Positions 34,486-43,499 of a stretch of 64,000 bases of DNA are shown here, piece after piece. A program made the translations under genes and the position numbers. This DNA is from Gordonia heveisoli (GTDB lineage Bacteria; Actinomycetota; Actinomycetes; Mycobacteriales; Mycobacteriaceae). The stretch is from positions 173,558 to 237,557 of the forward strand of contig NZ_JASXSH010000005.1 in assembly GCF_030315745.1 (NCBI RefSeq). The letters run 5' to 3'. The first letter of the stretch is position 1, and each line of letters starts with the position of its first letter. The notes under the pieces are model-generated. The model did not search any database and was not told the origin of the DNA. It saw nothing but the letters and a program-made list of their open reading frames with translations.

Positions 34486-35039
34486 CTCCGGGGGCATCGG
34501 AGACTCCGGAGCTCGACCCCGACCGGCTGCAACGGTTGTGGACCCCGCACCGGATGAGCTACATCACCGCGGCGGCACCCAAGCGGGCCGTCGACGGTGG
34601 TGAGCTGACCGGTCACCCGTTCCTCGACATCCCGCGTATGTCGGATGAGGACGGGTTGATCGTCGCCCGCGGCGACACCGTGTACGCGGTGCTCAACCTG
34701 TATCCGTACAACCCCGGGCACACGATGGTCGTGCCCTACCGTCAGGTCGCCGATCTCGAAGACCTCACCGAGGCCGAGTCGAGGGAGCTGATGATCTTCA
34801 CCCAGCGGCTGATCCGGGTCATCAAGTCGGTGTCCAACCCGGACGCCTTCAACGTCGGCCTGAATCTCGGTCTCTCGGCAGGTGGTTCGCTATCCGAACA
34901 CATCCACCAGCACATCGTGCCGCGGTGGGCGGGTGATGCGAATTTCATCACCGTCGTCGGCGAGACCAAGGTCATCCCGCAGTTGCTGCGCGATACGCGC
35001 GCACTGCTCTCCGACGCCTGGCAGCATCTCGATGACTGA
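34482..35039 (+). CDS. HIT-family Ap4A phosphorylase
   Basis: 185 residues. The histidine triad is [11 protein letters not shown] near residue 140. Orthologue of Rv2613c, which degrades diadenosine tetraphosphate phosphorolytically. [17 protein letters not shown] is the conserved HIT beta-sheet. Its 4-bp overlap with thrS is notable because aminoacyl-tRNA synthetases make Ap4A as a side product. ATG 34482 is set by this overlap; the frame upstream lies inside thrS. Confidence 0.9.
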   Translation: MTPGASETPELDPDRLQRLWTPHRMSYITAAAPKRAVDGGELTGHPFLDIPRMSDEDGLIVARGDTVYAVLNLYPYNPGHTMVVPYRQVADLEDLTEAESRELMIFTQRLIRVIKSVSNPDAFNVGLNLGLSAGGSLSEHIHQHIVPRWAGDANFITVVGETKVIPQLLRDTRALLSDAWQHLDD

Positions 35040-35087
35040 CCGGATCCCGACCTCGTTCGGGCGGCTTGTGCGGGAAGGAGTTCGCGG

Positions 35088-35798
35088 ATGCTGAGCATCC
35101 TGGGTCGGGCCTCGGTGTCCAAGGTCACCCTGCCGATCGGTCGGGGACTGTTGCGCACCGGCCTCACCCCTGACGGCATGACGTTGATCGGTACGGTCGC
35201 CACGATCGCCGCCGCCCTGACGCTCTTCCCGATAGGGCAGTTGTTCTGGGGCACGATGGTCATCTGGCTGTTCGTGATGTTCGACATGCTCGACGGTGCG
35301 ATGGCCCGCGCCCGGGGTGGTGGCACCCGGTTCGGGGCCGTACTCGACGCCACCTGCGACCGGATCGCCGACGGCGCCATCTTCGCCGGCTTGGTGTGGT
35401 GGTGTGCGGTCACCGAACCGCATGAACTACTGCTGGTCGCGACATTGATCTGCCTGGTCACCTCGCAGGTCATCTCGTATGCGAAAGCGCGTGCGGAGGC
35501 GAGTGGACTCTACGGCGACGGCGGTCTGATCGAACGGCCGGACCGACTGATCATCGTGCTCGTGGGTGCCGGCTTGACCGGTCTCGGTCTGGACTGGGCG
35601 ATCCATATCGCGATGTGGCTGCTGGCCGCAGGCAGTGTCATCACCGTCGGCCAGCGTATGTGGTCGATCTCGCGGTCGCCCGGCGCGCGGGACCTGATCC
35701 CGCTGACCCCGGCGCCCACCGCGGTGAGCGCCGACGACGACCGGGTGAGCTCCGACGACGACCCGACGCCCGGCCGCGACGAGCCGAAGGCGTCCTGA
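35088..35798 (+). CDS. pgsA: Phosphatidylinositol-phosphate synthase (CDP-alcohol phosphatidyltransferase)
   Basis: 236 residues, about six membrane helices. The signature D-x2-DG-x2-AR-x8-G-x3-D-x3-D is present as DMLDGAMARARGGGTRFGAVLDATCD (shown across 35284-35361). In mycolata this locus enzyme joins inositol-1-phosphate to CDP-diacylglycerol to give PIP, the precursor of PI and PIMs (Rv2612c). GGAAGGAG precedes the ATG. The C-terminal 35 residues are an acidic tail. Confidence 0.93.
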   Translation: MLSILGRASVSKVTLPIGRGLLRTGLTPDGMTLIGTVATIAAALTLFPIGQLFWGTMVIWLFVMFDMLDGAMARARGGGTRFGAVLDATCDRIADGAIFAGLVWWCAVTEPHELLLVATLICLVTSQVISYAKARAEASGLYGDGGLIERPDRLIIVLVGAGLTGLGLDWAIHIAMWLLAAGSVITVGQRMWSISRSPGARDLIPLTPAPTAVSADDDRVSSDDDPTPGRDEPKAS

Positions 35799-35802
35799 CC
35801 CG

Positions 35803-36741
35803 ATGGCTTCCTCGGATGATCTCTCGGTCGGCGCCCGGGCCGCCGATTTCGGCTACCGTGCCGGGTGGGCGGCCCTGCGCTACGCACCCGAGCGCGCCGC
35901 CCGACGCGCCTTCGACGCTGCCGGCGGCCTGGTCGGTCGTCGTAACGGCGGCCCTGATCAGTTGCGGCGCAACCTCGCCCGGGTGCTCGGCACCTCGCCG
36001 ACCGAGGTTCCCGACGCCCTCGTCGCCGACGCGATGCGTAGTTACGCCCGCTACTGGCTGGAGGCGTTCCGTCTGCCGGCACAGGACCTGGCGCAGACGG
36101 CTCGGTCGGTGACCGTGCCCCCTGCTGATCGGGCTCGCCTCGACGCCGGACTGGCCCGGGGTAAGGGAGCGGTCCTGGCTCTGCCCCACACCGGCAACTG
36201 GGATATGGCCGGTGTCTGGCTGGTCCAGAACTACGGTCGCTTCGCCACGGTCGCCGAACGGTTGAAGCCGGAGTCGTTGTTCAACCGGTTCGTCGAGTAC
36301 CGCGAATCCCTCGGCTTCGAGATCTTCCCGCTCAGTGGCGGTGAGCAGCCACCGTTCGGCCAACTCGCCGACCGACTGCGTGCCGGTGGCATCGTCTGCC
36401 TACTCGGGGAGCGTGACCTGGCCCGGCACGGGGTTCCGGTGACCTTCTTCGGCGAGCAGACGCGCATGCCGGCCGGATCGGCGCGACTGGCGATCGAGAC
36501 AGGGGCCGCGCTGATCGCCGTGCACCACTGGTTCCTCGACGCCCCCCGCAGCCAGATTCTGTGCGGGGAGGAGATCGACGTGAGCGGTGGCGTCGAGGCC
36601 GCCACCCAGGCGCTCGCCGACGAGTTCGCGAAAAATATCGCCGCCCATCCACAGGACTGGCATATGCTGCAGCCGCTGTGGGAGTCGGACTGGACCGAAC
36701 GGCAACGGGCCCGCATCGGTCCGGCGGGGGAGTCCGCATGA
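35803..36741 (+). CDS. patA: PIM acyltransferase PatA
   Basis: 312 residues, LpxL/HtrB-like acyltransferase (Rv2611c). The H-x4-D catalytic motif is HTGNWD near residues 129-134. PatA palmitoylates the mannose of PIM1/PIM2 on the inner membrane face. RARLDAGLARGKGAVLALPH leads into the active site. Start ATG 35803, four bases after pgsA ends. Its stop overlaps pimA by 4 bp. Confidence 0.92.
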   Translation: MASSDDLSVGARAADFGYRAGWAALRYAPERAARRAFDAAGGLVGRRNGGPDQLRRNLARVLGTSPTEVPDALVADAMRSYARYWLEAFRLPAQDLAQTARSVTVPPADRARLDAGLARGKGAVLALPHTGNWDMAGVWLVQNYGRFATVAERLKPESLFNRFVEYRESLGFEIFPLSGGEQPPFGQLADRLRAGGIVCLLGERDLARHGVPVTFFGEQTRMPAGSARLAIETGAALIAVHHWFLDAPRSQILCGEEIDVSGGVEAATQALADEFAKNIAAHPQDWHMLQPLWESDWTERQRARIGPAGESA

Positions 36742-37862
36742 GGATCGGGATGATCTGCCCCTACTCCTTCGATGTGCCCGGCGGTGTGCAGGCACATGTC
36801 GTCGAACTCGCGCATGTCTTCATCGAACGCGGACACGAGGTCAGTGTGCTGGCTCCCGCGGCACCGGACACGGCGCTTCCCGACTATGTGGTTCGCGTCG
36901 GTTCCGCCCTGGCGATTCCGTACAACGGGTCGGTGTCCCGGGTGAACTTCAGCCCGGGCGGATACCGGCGGCTGCGCCGGTGGATCGCCGAGAACGCCTT
37001 CGACGTGCTCCATGTGCACGAGCCGAATTCGCCGAGTATCTCGATGCTGTCGCTGATGGTCGCATCCGGGCCGATCGTCACCACCTTCCACACCTCGACG
37101 TCGAAGTCGTTGTGGCTGAGCACTTTCCAGGCGGTACTGCGTCCGTATCACGAGCGGATCGCGGGCAAGATCGCGGTGTCGGAACTGGCCCGGCGCTGGC
37201 AGATGGAATCGCTGGGATCGGATGCAGTGGAGATCCCCAACGGCATCAACGTCGGGTCCTTCGCCGACGCCGAGCCGCTGGAAGGCTATCCGCGGGCCGG
37301 TGGCACGGTGCTGTTCCTCGGCCGGTTCGACGAACCACGCAAGGGGATCGACATTCTGATGCGGGCCCTGCCCGCGATCGTCGCCGAATTCCCCGACGTA
37401 CGGGTTCTCGTCGTGGGCGGCGGTAACCAGCGTGCGCTGCGTCGGCGTGCGGGCGACCTCGCCGACCACCTGATCTTCCTCGGTCAGGTCGACGACGCGA
37501 CCAAAGCGCGCGCCTTGCGCTCGGCCGATGTGTACTGCGCCCCCAACCTGGGTGGGGAGAGCTTCGGCATCGTGCTGGTCGAGGCGATGGCGGCGGGTGC
37601 CGCAGTCATCGCGAGCAGCCTCAACGCGTTCCGGCGGGTGCTCGACGACGGCCGGGCGGGCCGCCTGGTCGCCACCGGCTCTGCCGACGACCTGGCCACC
37701 GGGATCATCGAACTGCTCGCCGATCCCGACGCGCGGGCCGAACTGGTCCAGGCCGGACGGGTCCGCGCCGACCGTTACGACTGGTCGCGGGTCGCCGACC
37801 AGATCCTGCGCGTCTACGACACGGTGACCGTCGGCGCCGGACCTGTGGTGGTGTCGGACTGA
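36738..37862 (+). CDS. pimA: Phosphatidylinositol alpha-mannosyltransferase PimA
   Basis: 374 residues, GT4/GT-B glycosyltransferase. It transfers mannose from GDP-mannose to PI, the first step of PIM, LM and LAM synthesis. The start MRIGMICPYSFDVPGGVQAH is diagnostic. GRFDEPRKGIDIL and the EX7E pattern ESFGIVLVEAMAAG lie in the C-terminal nucleotide-binding domain. The ATG overlaps the patA stop; the earlier frame lies inside patA. pimA shares one base with the next gene. Confidence 0.95.
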   Translation: MRIGMICPYSFDVPGGVQAHVVELAHVFIERGHEVSVLAPAAPDTALPDYVVRVGSALAIPYNGSVSRVNFSPGGYRRLRRWIAENAFDVLHVHEPNSPSISMLSLMVASGPIVTTFHTSTSKSLWLSTFQAVLRPYHERIAGKIAVSELARRWQMESLGSDAVEIPNGINVGSFADAEPLEGYPRAGGTVLFLGRFDEPRKGIDILMRALPAIVAEFPDVRVLVVGGGNQRALRRRAGDLADHLIFLGQVDDATKARALRSADVYCAPNLGGESFGIVLVEAMAAGAAVIASSLNAFRRVLDDGRAGRLVATGSADDLATGIIELLADPDARAELVQAGRVRADRYDWSRVADQILRVYDTVTVGAGPVVVSD

Positions 37863-38377
37863 TGACCACCCTGGTGATCGTCGGTGTCGCGATCATGCTG
37901 CTCGGGATCGGCTGGGCCTATCAGACCGCCAACCGGCTCGACCGGCTCAATGTTCGGGTCGACCTGGCCCGGCAGTCGTTGCACGCGGCACTGGACCGGC
38001 GTTCGGTGGTCGCCCGCGCGATCGCCAGCGACATGGCCGCGGGCTCCGATCCGGTGGCGACGTCGCTGGCACGTGAGCTCGCGACCGTCGCCGACCGGGC
38101 GGAGCGGGTCGACCCGCCCGACCGGGAGGCCGCCGAGAACGCCCTGTCGGGGATCCTGGCGCGGACGGACTCCCGCGCGCGGCCGCCGGCGCTGATCGCT
38201 GAGCTGGCCGACGCCGAGACGCGGGTGATGATCGCCCGGCGGTTCTACAACGACGCGGTCCGCGATACGCGCAACCTCGCCGAGCGCCGACTGGTGCGCT
38301 GGCTGCGGCTTGGTGGTCATGCACAATTGCCGGTGTACTTCGAGATCATCGAGCGGGCCGGTCCGGGGAATCCGTGA
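37862..38377 (+). CDS. LemA-like membrane-anchored protein
   Basis: 171 residues: one N-terminal membrane helix, then a helical bundle. ANRLDRLNVRVDLARQSLHAALDRR resembles the LemA pattern N-x2-L...RV-x2-A-x3-L...L-x-RR (given in parts), and ARRFYNDAVRD matches the LemA core FYNDAVR. Function of LemA proteins is unclear. In M. tuberculosis the gene after pimA is Rv2609c (Nudix). Overlap with the pimA stop makes it the last gene of the operon. Confidence 0.65.
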   Translation: MTTLVIVGVAIMLLGIGWAYQTANRLDRLNVRVDLARQSLHAALDRRSVVARAIASDMAAGSDPVATSLARELATVADRAERVDPPDREAAENALSGILARTDSRARPPALIAELADAETRVMIARRFYNDAVRDTRNLAERRLVRWLRLGGHAQLPVYFEIIERAGPGNP

Positions 38378-38391
38378 CCTGCCTCACCACA

Positions 38392-38397
38392 TAGACT
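38392..38397 (+). promoter_or_regulatory. Possible pdxS -10 box (TAGACT)
   Basis: TAGACT about 70 bases before pdxS, just after the LemA-like gene. No convincing -35. Confidence 0.35.
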
Positions 38398-38466
38398 TAG
38401 GTAAACACCCGAGTGGACATGCCCGGGCGGGACGACCCGCGGATGCCGCGGCGACGACGAGGAGAC

Positions 38467-39384
38467 ATGGCAGTGAGTTCCAACGACACGACCGTTCCGG
38501 AGGTCGGACAGGGCACCGCACGCGTCAAGCGGGGCATGGCCGAGATGCTCAAGGGCGGCGTGATCATGGATGTGGTCACCCCCGATCAGGCGAAGATCGC
38601 CGAGGACGCCGGTGCGGTCGCCGTCATGGCTCTCGAGCGCGTGCCCGCCGATATTCGTGCGCAGGGTGGCGTTTCGCGGATGAGTGACCCGGACATGATC
38701 GACGGCATCATCTCGGCGGTCAGCATCCCGGTGATGGCCAAGGCCCGCATCGGCCACTTCGTCGAGGCGCAGATCCTGCAGAGTCTGGGTGTCGACTACG
38801 TCGACGAGTCCGAGGTCCTCACCCCGGCCGACTACGCCAACCACATCGACAAGTGGGCGTTCACCGTGCCTTTCGTCTGCGGTGCGACCAACCTCGGTGA
38901 GGCGTTGCGCCGTATCACCGAAGGCGCGGCGATGATCCGTTCCAAGGGTGAGGCCGGCACCGGTGACGTGTCGAACGCGACCACTCACATGCGGCAGATC
39001 CGCGACGAGATCCGCAGGCTGACCTCGCTGCCGAAGGACGAACTCTACGTCGCCGCAAAGGAATTGCAGGCACCGTACGAACTCGTCGCCGAGGTTGCGC
39101 AGGCGGGCAAGCTGCCGGTGACGCTGTTCACCGCCGGTGGTATCGCCACCCCGGCCGACGCCGCGATGATGATGCAGCTCGGCGCCGAGGGTGTGTTCGT
39201 CGGTTCAGGCATCTTCAAGTCGGGCAACCCGGCGCAGCGCGCCGCGGCCATCGTGCAGGCGACCACTTTCCACGACGATCCCGACGTGCTGGCCAAGGTG
39301 TCGCGCGGCCTGGGTGAGGCGATGGTCGGCATCAACGTCGACGAGATCCCGCAGCCGCACCGCCTCGCCGAGCGCGGGTGGTAA
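38467..39384 (+). CDS. pdxS: Pyridoxal 5'-phosphate synthase subunit PdxS
   Basis: 305 residues, TIM barrel. It makes PLP from ribose-5-phosphate, glyceraldehyde-3-phosphate and ammonia supplied by PdxT. Lys residues in VMAKARIGH and in [10 protein letters not shown] are the two substrate-linking lysines. [17 protein letters not shown] and [11 protein letters not shown] form the phosphate site. ATG 38467 has GAGGAG upstream. Its partner pdxT is 3.4 kb downstream, separated by four unrelated genes. Confidence 0.97.
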   Translation: MAVSSNDTTVPEVGQGTARVKRGMAEMLKGGVIMDVVTPDQAKIAEDAGAVAVMALERVPADIRAQGGVSRMSDPDMIDGIISAVSIPVMAKARIGHFVEAQILQSLGVDYVDESEVLTPADYANHIDKWAFTVPFVCGATNLGEALRRITEGAAMIRSKGEAGTGDVSNATTHMRQIRDEIRRLTSLPKDELYVAAKELQAPYELVAEVAQAGKLPVTLFTAGGIATPADAAMMMQLGAEGVFVGSGIFKSGNPAQRAAAIVQATTFHDDPDVLAKVSRGLGEAMVGINVDEIPQPHRLAERGW

Positions 39385-39475
39385 TTCGCCCGATGGCCCC
39401 CGCAGGATTCGTACACACCGAACAGTCGACATGCCTGGCGTCCAAGGGCGTTGTGACCGGTAGGATCTGCTGATC

Positions 39476-40336
39476 ATGAATGCGGCGACAATCGTCCGGG
39501 ACGACCAGCGGTCGGGTACGGATTTCGTGGGGGATCTCCGGATCGAGTGGACGGCGGCGTGCAACGTCGGACGGGTCCGCGAGACCAATGAGGATGCGGC
39601 GCTGGCGTTGCCGGGCGTCTATCTGCTCGCGGACGGCATGGGCGGACACGACAGCGGTGAGCTCGCGAGCGAGGCGGCCCTGCTGACCCTGGCGCAGGCG
39701 CAGGCCGTCGACGGTCTGGCCGGCACGCAGAGCGCGCTCAACGCGCTACTCGTGCAGGCCCAGCAGCGGATCGGTGCGATCGAGACCGAATCCGACCGTC
39801 GGGCCGGAACGACCGCCACCGGCGTCGTCCTGGTGACCGAGGACGGGCAGCCGCACTGGCTGGTGCTCAACATCGGTGACTCGAGGACCTACCGCTACCA
39901 GAACGGCACCCTGAATCAGCTGACCACCGATCACTCGCAGGTGCAGGAGTTCATCGAGGCCGGCTTCCTCACCCCGGAACAGGCGCGGACCGATCCACGT
40001 CGCAATGTCATCACCCGTGCGCTCGGGGCAGGCATGGTCGACCCGGTCGCCGACTTCCGGGCCACCCCGGCCTACGCCGGTGACGTCCTGCTGATCTGCA
40101 GCGACGGCCTCACCGGGGAACTCCCCGACGAGGAGATCGCCGACATCCTGGCGGAGGCGGAGAGCTCCGAGCAGGCCGCGCAGCGGCTGGTGGACGCGGC
40201 GCTCGCACTGGGTGCACACGACAACGTGACCGTCATCGTGCTGACGGCACACGAATCGACCGAAACCCTGCCGATACCCGCGGTGGCCGACACGGCCGGT
40301 GATGTCGAGGCGTCCGCCGACGGGTCCGACGTCTGA
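39476..40336 (+). CDS. PP2C-family protein Ser/Thr phosphatase
   Basis: 286 residues: a complete PP2C domain with metal ligands in ETNEDAA (D40) and LADGMGGHDSG (53-63), ICSDGLTGEL, and HDNVTVIVL at the end. There is no membrane helix, unlike PstP (Rv0018c), so it is a soluble phosphatase. A TAGGAT -10 (39461-39466) lies 9 bases before the ATG, giving almost no leader. No kinase gene is adjacent. The FHA-like gene follows 13 bases after its stop, so the two should be co-transcribed. Confidence 0.88.
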   Translation: MNAATIVRDDQRSGTDFVGDLRIEWTAACNVGRVRETNEDAALALPGVYLLADGMGGHDSGELASEAALLTLAQAQAVDGLAGTQSALNALLVQAQQRIGAIETESDRRAGTTATGVVLVTEDGQPHWLVLNIGDSRTYRYQNGTLNQLTTDHSQVQEFIEAGFLTPEQARTDPRRNVITRALGAGMVDPVADFRATPAYAGDVLLICSDGLTGELPDEEIADILAEAESSEQAAQRLVDAALALGAHDNVTVIVLTAHESTETLPIPAVADTAGDVEASADGSDV

Positions 40337-40349
40337 GTGTGGTGAGTCG

Positions 40350-41120
40350 ATGATGTCGGATCAGGAGGGGTTCACCGGTGCCACGGACCCGTCCCCGGAC
40401 GGCCTGCCCGACGCGGTGATGACCTATGTGGAGTACTGCGGCGAACGGATGCCGCTGGACGCCGACCGCCGGTTCTTCATCGGCCGCGAGGCTGACCTGT
40501 CCATCGACGACAATCCGTATCTGCATCGTCGATTCCTGGTGGTGCACAACGAGAACGGGCTGTGGTGGCTGACCAATCTCGGTACCCACCTGTCGGCCAG
40601 CGTATCCGCGGGGGATGTCGGTTTCTCGGCGACACTCGGCCCGGGTGCGCGGATGCCGCTGGTGTTCGGTGAGACGACCATCGTCTTCACCGCCGGACCC
40701 ACCACCTACGAGCTGAGTGTGTTCGCGCGGGCACCGCAGGTGCGGGCGGTCACCCGGCCCAATTTCGACGGTGGGCGCACCACCCAGGGTGTCCCGACGC
40801 TCACCGAGAGCCAGAAACTGCTGATCGTCGTGCTCGCCGAAGAGATCCTGCGCCGCGAGGGCACCGGGTCCAGCGCGATCCCGTCGTCGGCGAAGGCGGC
40901 GGCACGCCTGGGCTGGCCGCTGACGAAGTTCAACCGCAAACTCGACAACGTCTGCGACAAACTCGACCAGCTCGGTGTGTCGGGGATGCGTGCGGGCGGT
41001 GGCAAGCTGGCCACCAATCGCCGTACGAAGCTCGTCGAGTACGCGGTCTCGTCGCGCATCGTCACGCGTGCGGACCTGCCGATGATCGACGAAGAGGCCG
41101 CGCGCAACGCGGTCGGCTGA
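40350..41120 (+). CDS. Divergent FHA-domain protein with C-terminal winged-helix-like region
   Basis: 256 residues. Residues ~38-125 look like an FHA phosphopeptide domain: RFFIGR (GR 45-46) and LTNLGTH (75-80). The usual SRRH motif is replaced by YLHRRF (57-62), losing the canonical Ser and His. Residues ~150-240 (TESQKLLIVVLAEEIL ... AARLGWPLTKFNRKLDNVCDK, in parts) resemble a winged-helix/HTH. The pairing with PP2C suggests a phospho-dependent regulator, which is inference. ATG 40350 or 40353; the ribosome site is weak. Confidence 0.65.
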   Translation: MMSDQEGFTGATDPSPDGLPDAVMTYVEYCGERMPLDADRRFFIGREADLSIDDNPYLHRRFLVVHNENGLWWLTNLGTHLSASVSAGDVGFSATLGPGARMPLVFGETTIVFTAGPTTYELSVFARAPQVRAVTRPNFDGGRTTQGVPTLTESQKLLIVVLAEEILRREGTGSSAIPSSAKAAARLGWPLTKFNRKLDNVCDKLDQLGVSGMRAGGGKLATNRRTKLVEYAVSSRIVTRADLPMIDEEAARNAVG

Positions 41121-41145
41121 CCGTCGAACCGCGCAACTCCGGGTT

Positions 41146-41281
41146 GGGTAGCCGATGGGTAGCGCCCATGGGTAGTGCCGCGAAAATTGTCTGCGTGTCG
41201 GGCTTGACATCAGATTTACCCCATCTGACCTGGGGTTTCATCATGGGTAGTTCTCCCCGGTGATAGGGGAGTTCTACCCAT
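41146..41281. repeat. Array of GGGTAG boxes upstream of the LuxR-type gene
   Basis: GGGTAG occurs as direct repeats at 41146, 41157 and 41170 (the last two as ATGGGTAG). It recurs as a long inverted repeat: ATGGGTAGTTCTCCCC at 41243-41258 and GGGGAGTTCTACCCAT at 41266-41281 (14 of 16 arm positions pair, the central TT not). A TTGACA (41204-41209) lies between the two groups and a CATAAT follows. It looks like a multi-site operator for the downstream regulator. Confidence 0.6.
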
Positions 41282-41301
41282 CGACCGACTGGTCAAACGC
41301 C

Positions 41302-41307
41302 CATAAT
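41302..41307 (+). promoter_or_regulatory. Possible -10 box (CATAAT) of the LuxR-type gene
   Basis: CATAAT lies 20 bases after the inverted GGGTAG repeat and about 67 bases before the ATG at 41375. The palindrome would cover the -35 region. A separate TTGACA at 41204 may serve an upstream start. Confidence 0.4.
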
Positions 41308-41374
41308 CTTCTTTTCACAAGCACGGCGGACACCCCGTCCCGAAGCCCCCAAGTGAAGTGAAGAGGACACCGAC

Positions 41375-41827
41375 ATGACCGCAATCGCCCATCCCATCCC
41401 GTCCTTCGGCCGCATCAGCGACGCCCGTCGCCGGGCCGAGGCCGCCGCCCGCCGGCAGGAAGCGCTCGCCCGGCTGGCCGCACGGCGGATGCCGCTGCCC
41501 GGTCAGCCGGTCGCCTCGGCACAGTCGCCGCGGATGGTGCTCGTCGCCGATCCGGCCGAGGCCGACCCGGTGGAGATCGAACCCGAGCGTCCGGTGCTGC
41601 CGAAGCCGAACCTGACCTCCCGTGAGATCGAGGTGCTGCGCACCTGGATGCTCGTCGATTCCAAGCCTGCCGTCGCTCAGCAGCTGTTCATCTCGCTCGG
41701 CACTGTCAACACCCACCTGACCCGCATCCGCGCCAAGTACACCGAGATCGGCCGCCCGGCCCCGACCAAGGCGTCGCTGGTCGCACGTGCCGTCCAGGAC
41801 GGGATCATGACGCTCGACGAGCTGTGA
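41375..41827 (+). CDS. LuxR-type HTH transcription regulator, no receiver domain
   Basis: 150 residues. The N-terminal ~75 residues are Ala/Arg-rich, then Pro/Glu-rich, probably disordered. Residues ~80-145 form a LuxR/GerE HTH: LTSREIEVLRTWM, VAQQLFISLGTVNTHLTRIRAKY (the second in part), and a TKASLVARAV helix. No receiver, GAF or ligand domain is visible. The upstream box array suggests autoregulation. It follows the PP2C and FHA-like genes after a 254-bp regulatory gap. Confidence 0.85.
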   Translation: MTAIAHPIPSFGRISDARRRAEAAARRQEALARLAARRMPLPGQPVASAQSPRMVLVADPAEADPVEIEPERPVLPKPNLTSREIEVLRTWMLVDSKPAVAQQLFISLGTVNTHLTRIRAKYTEIGRPAPTKASLVARAVQDGIMTLDEL

Positions 41828-41907
41828 CCCGCGGATCGGGGTGCGGCGGTGGCGGACAGCCCCGCCCACGACAGGCCCCGATCCGCAGGTAGGCGATACT
41901 GGATTTC

Positions 41908-42762
41908 GTGGCAGCCATCGAGGACATCCTTCACGTCGAGCGGATCGAGACCGACATCTATCGCGGTCCGGCCTTCCCGAGTCATCTCGCTCGCACCTTC
42001 GGCGGTCAGGTCGCCGGCCAAGCACTGATGTCGGCGACGCGAACCGTGTCCGAGGAATTCCAGGTGCATTCGCTGCACGGCTACTTCCTCCGGCCCGGAA
42101 ATCCTGATCTACCCGCGGTCTTCCTGGTCGACCGCATCCGCGACGGACGATCGTTCGTCACCCGCCGGGTCACCGGCATCCAGGACGGTGAGGCCATCTT
42201 CATGATGTCGGCCTCCTTCCACATCACCACCGACCAGGGTTACGACCACCAGGACCGCATTCCGCCAGTGCCTGCGCCCACCGATCTACCCGACCGGCTC
42301 GATGATCTGCCGGCGGACGAACAAGCCGTTTTCCGTGAGTGGGGCAATTTCGACCTGCGCATCGTGCCGCGCGAACAGATGGTCACCTCGGAGTACTTCG
42401 CCGCCCAGCAGCGCGTGTGGTTCCGCTACCGTCATCGGCTGCCCGACGATCAGGTCTTCCATGTCGGAACCCTCGCCTATATGAGCGATATGACGCTCCT
42501 CGGGTCGTCACGGGTGCCACATCCCGACGACAACCCGCAGGTCGCCTCGCTAGACCACGCAATGTGGTTCATGCGGCCCTTCCGTGCTGATGAGTGGCTG
42601 CTCTACGACCAGACCTCGCCGTCGGCGGCCTCCGGCCGGGCGCTCACCCAGGGACGCATCTTCGATACCGCCGGCCGGATGGTCGCCGCGGTCACCCAGG
42701 AGGGGCTGGCCCGCCTCGGCCGCGAGATGCCCGCCGACCAGCACGCTCGGCCGACCCGATGA
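41908..42762 (+). CDS. tesB: Acyl-CoA thioesterase II
   Basis: 284 residues, double hot-dog fold. It hydrolyses acyl-CoA to free fatty acid and Co[18 protein letters not shown] and the second-domain [19 protein letters not shown] [14 protein letters not shown] plus [11 protein letters not shown] are TesB hallmarks. Orthologue of Rv2605c, which also precedes pdxT. GTG start, seven bases after GATACT (41895-41900), so possibly leaderless. Its stop overlaps pdxT (ATGA). Confidence 0.92.
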   Translation: MAAIEDILHVERIETDIYRGPAFPSHLARTFGGQVAGQALMSATRTVSEEFQVHSLHGYFLRPGNPDLPAVFLVDRIRDGRSFVTRRVTGIQDGEAIFMMSASFHITTDQGYDHQDRIPPVPAPTDLPDRLDDLPADEQAVFREWGNFDLRIVPREQMVTSEYFAAQQRVWFRYRHRLPDDQVFHVGTLAYMSDMTLLGSSRVPHPDDNPQVASLDHAMWFMRPFRADEWLLYDQTSPSAASGRALTQGRIFDTAGRMVAAVTQEGLARLGREMPADQHARPTR

Positions 42763-43376
42763 CCGTGACGCGACCCCGTGTCGGGGTACTTGCGCTGCAG
42801 GGAGACGTGCGCGAACACGTCCACGCCCTGACCGCCTCCGGGGCCGATGCGACCCCCATCCGCCGACCGGCGGAACTCGCCGCGATCGACGGGATCGTCA
42901 TTCCGGGCGGCGAATCGACCACGATGAGCAAGCTGCTGGGCATCTTCGATCTGTTCGATCCGCTGCAGCAGGCGCTCAACGACGGCCTACCCGCCTACGG
43001 TTCGTGCGCCGGGATGATCATGCTGGCGACCACCATCCTCGACACCCGACCCGATGCGCGCCATCTCGATGCGCTCGATATCACTGTGCGGCGCAACGCT
43101 TTCGGTCGTCAGGTGGAGAGTTTCGAGACCGATCTCGACTTCATCGGGATCACCGACGCGCCGGGTGCGGACCCGATGCGGGCGGTCTTCATCCGCGCCC
43201 CGTGGGTGGAGGCGGTGTCCCCGGACGTGCAGGTGCTGGCCACCGTGCCTGCCGGTCCCGCGCAGGGACGGATCGTCGCGGTCCGGCAGGGCAATATCCT
43301 GGCCACCTCGTTTCATCCCGAGGTGACCGGTGACAGACGAGTACACGAATACTTCGTGTCGATGGTGCGCCGGTAA
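42759..43376 (+). CDS. pdxT: Pyridoxal 5'-phosphate synthase glutaminase subunit PdxT
   Basis: 205 residues, class I glutamine amidotransferase that feeds ammonia to Pdx[11 protein letters not shown] is the conserved oxyanion region; the nucleophile Cys is in [10 protein letters not shown]; the His-x-Glu pair is in [12 protein letters not shown] fixed by the 4-bp overlap with tesB. Confidence 0.96.
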   Translation: MTVTRPRVGVLALQGDVREHVHALTASGADATPIRRPAELAAIDGIVIPGGESTTMSKLLGIFDLFDPLQQALNDGLPAYGSCAGMIMLATTILDTRPDARHLDALDITVRRNAFGRQVESFETDLDFIGITDAPGADPMRAVFIRAPWVEAVSPDVQVLATVPAGPAQGRIVAVRQGNILATSFHPEVTGDRRVHEYFVSMVRR

Positions 43377-43382
43377 TATCAT
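43353..43382 (+). promoter_or_regulatory. Possible yebC promoter
   Basis: TTCGTG (43353-43358), 18-bp spacer, TATCAT (43377-43382) straddling the pdxT stop. It would give a leader of about 110 nt before yebC. Confidence 0.4.
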
Positions 43383-43499
43383 CGCCGACGCAGCAGAGAG
43401 ACACCCAGAAGCGATATACGCAGAGACCGACGCACTCGACAACAGCGGGGCCGGCACGGACCGCGACCCACGGTGCGACCGGCGCAGGGAAGGACGGAC

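Noticed and set aside
32044..34497. 817-codon open frame on the minus strand opposite thrS
   Set aside because: Antisense mirror of a strong thrS frame. High GC at third positions leaves the opposite strand stop-free. No domain or ribosome site, and thrS is unmistakable.
38396..38414. Possible DtxR/IdeR iron box before pdxS (TTAGGTAAAC...)
   Set aside because: Only the left half matches the 19-bp consensus; the right half does not pair. No iron-related gene follows.
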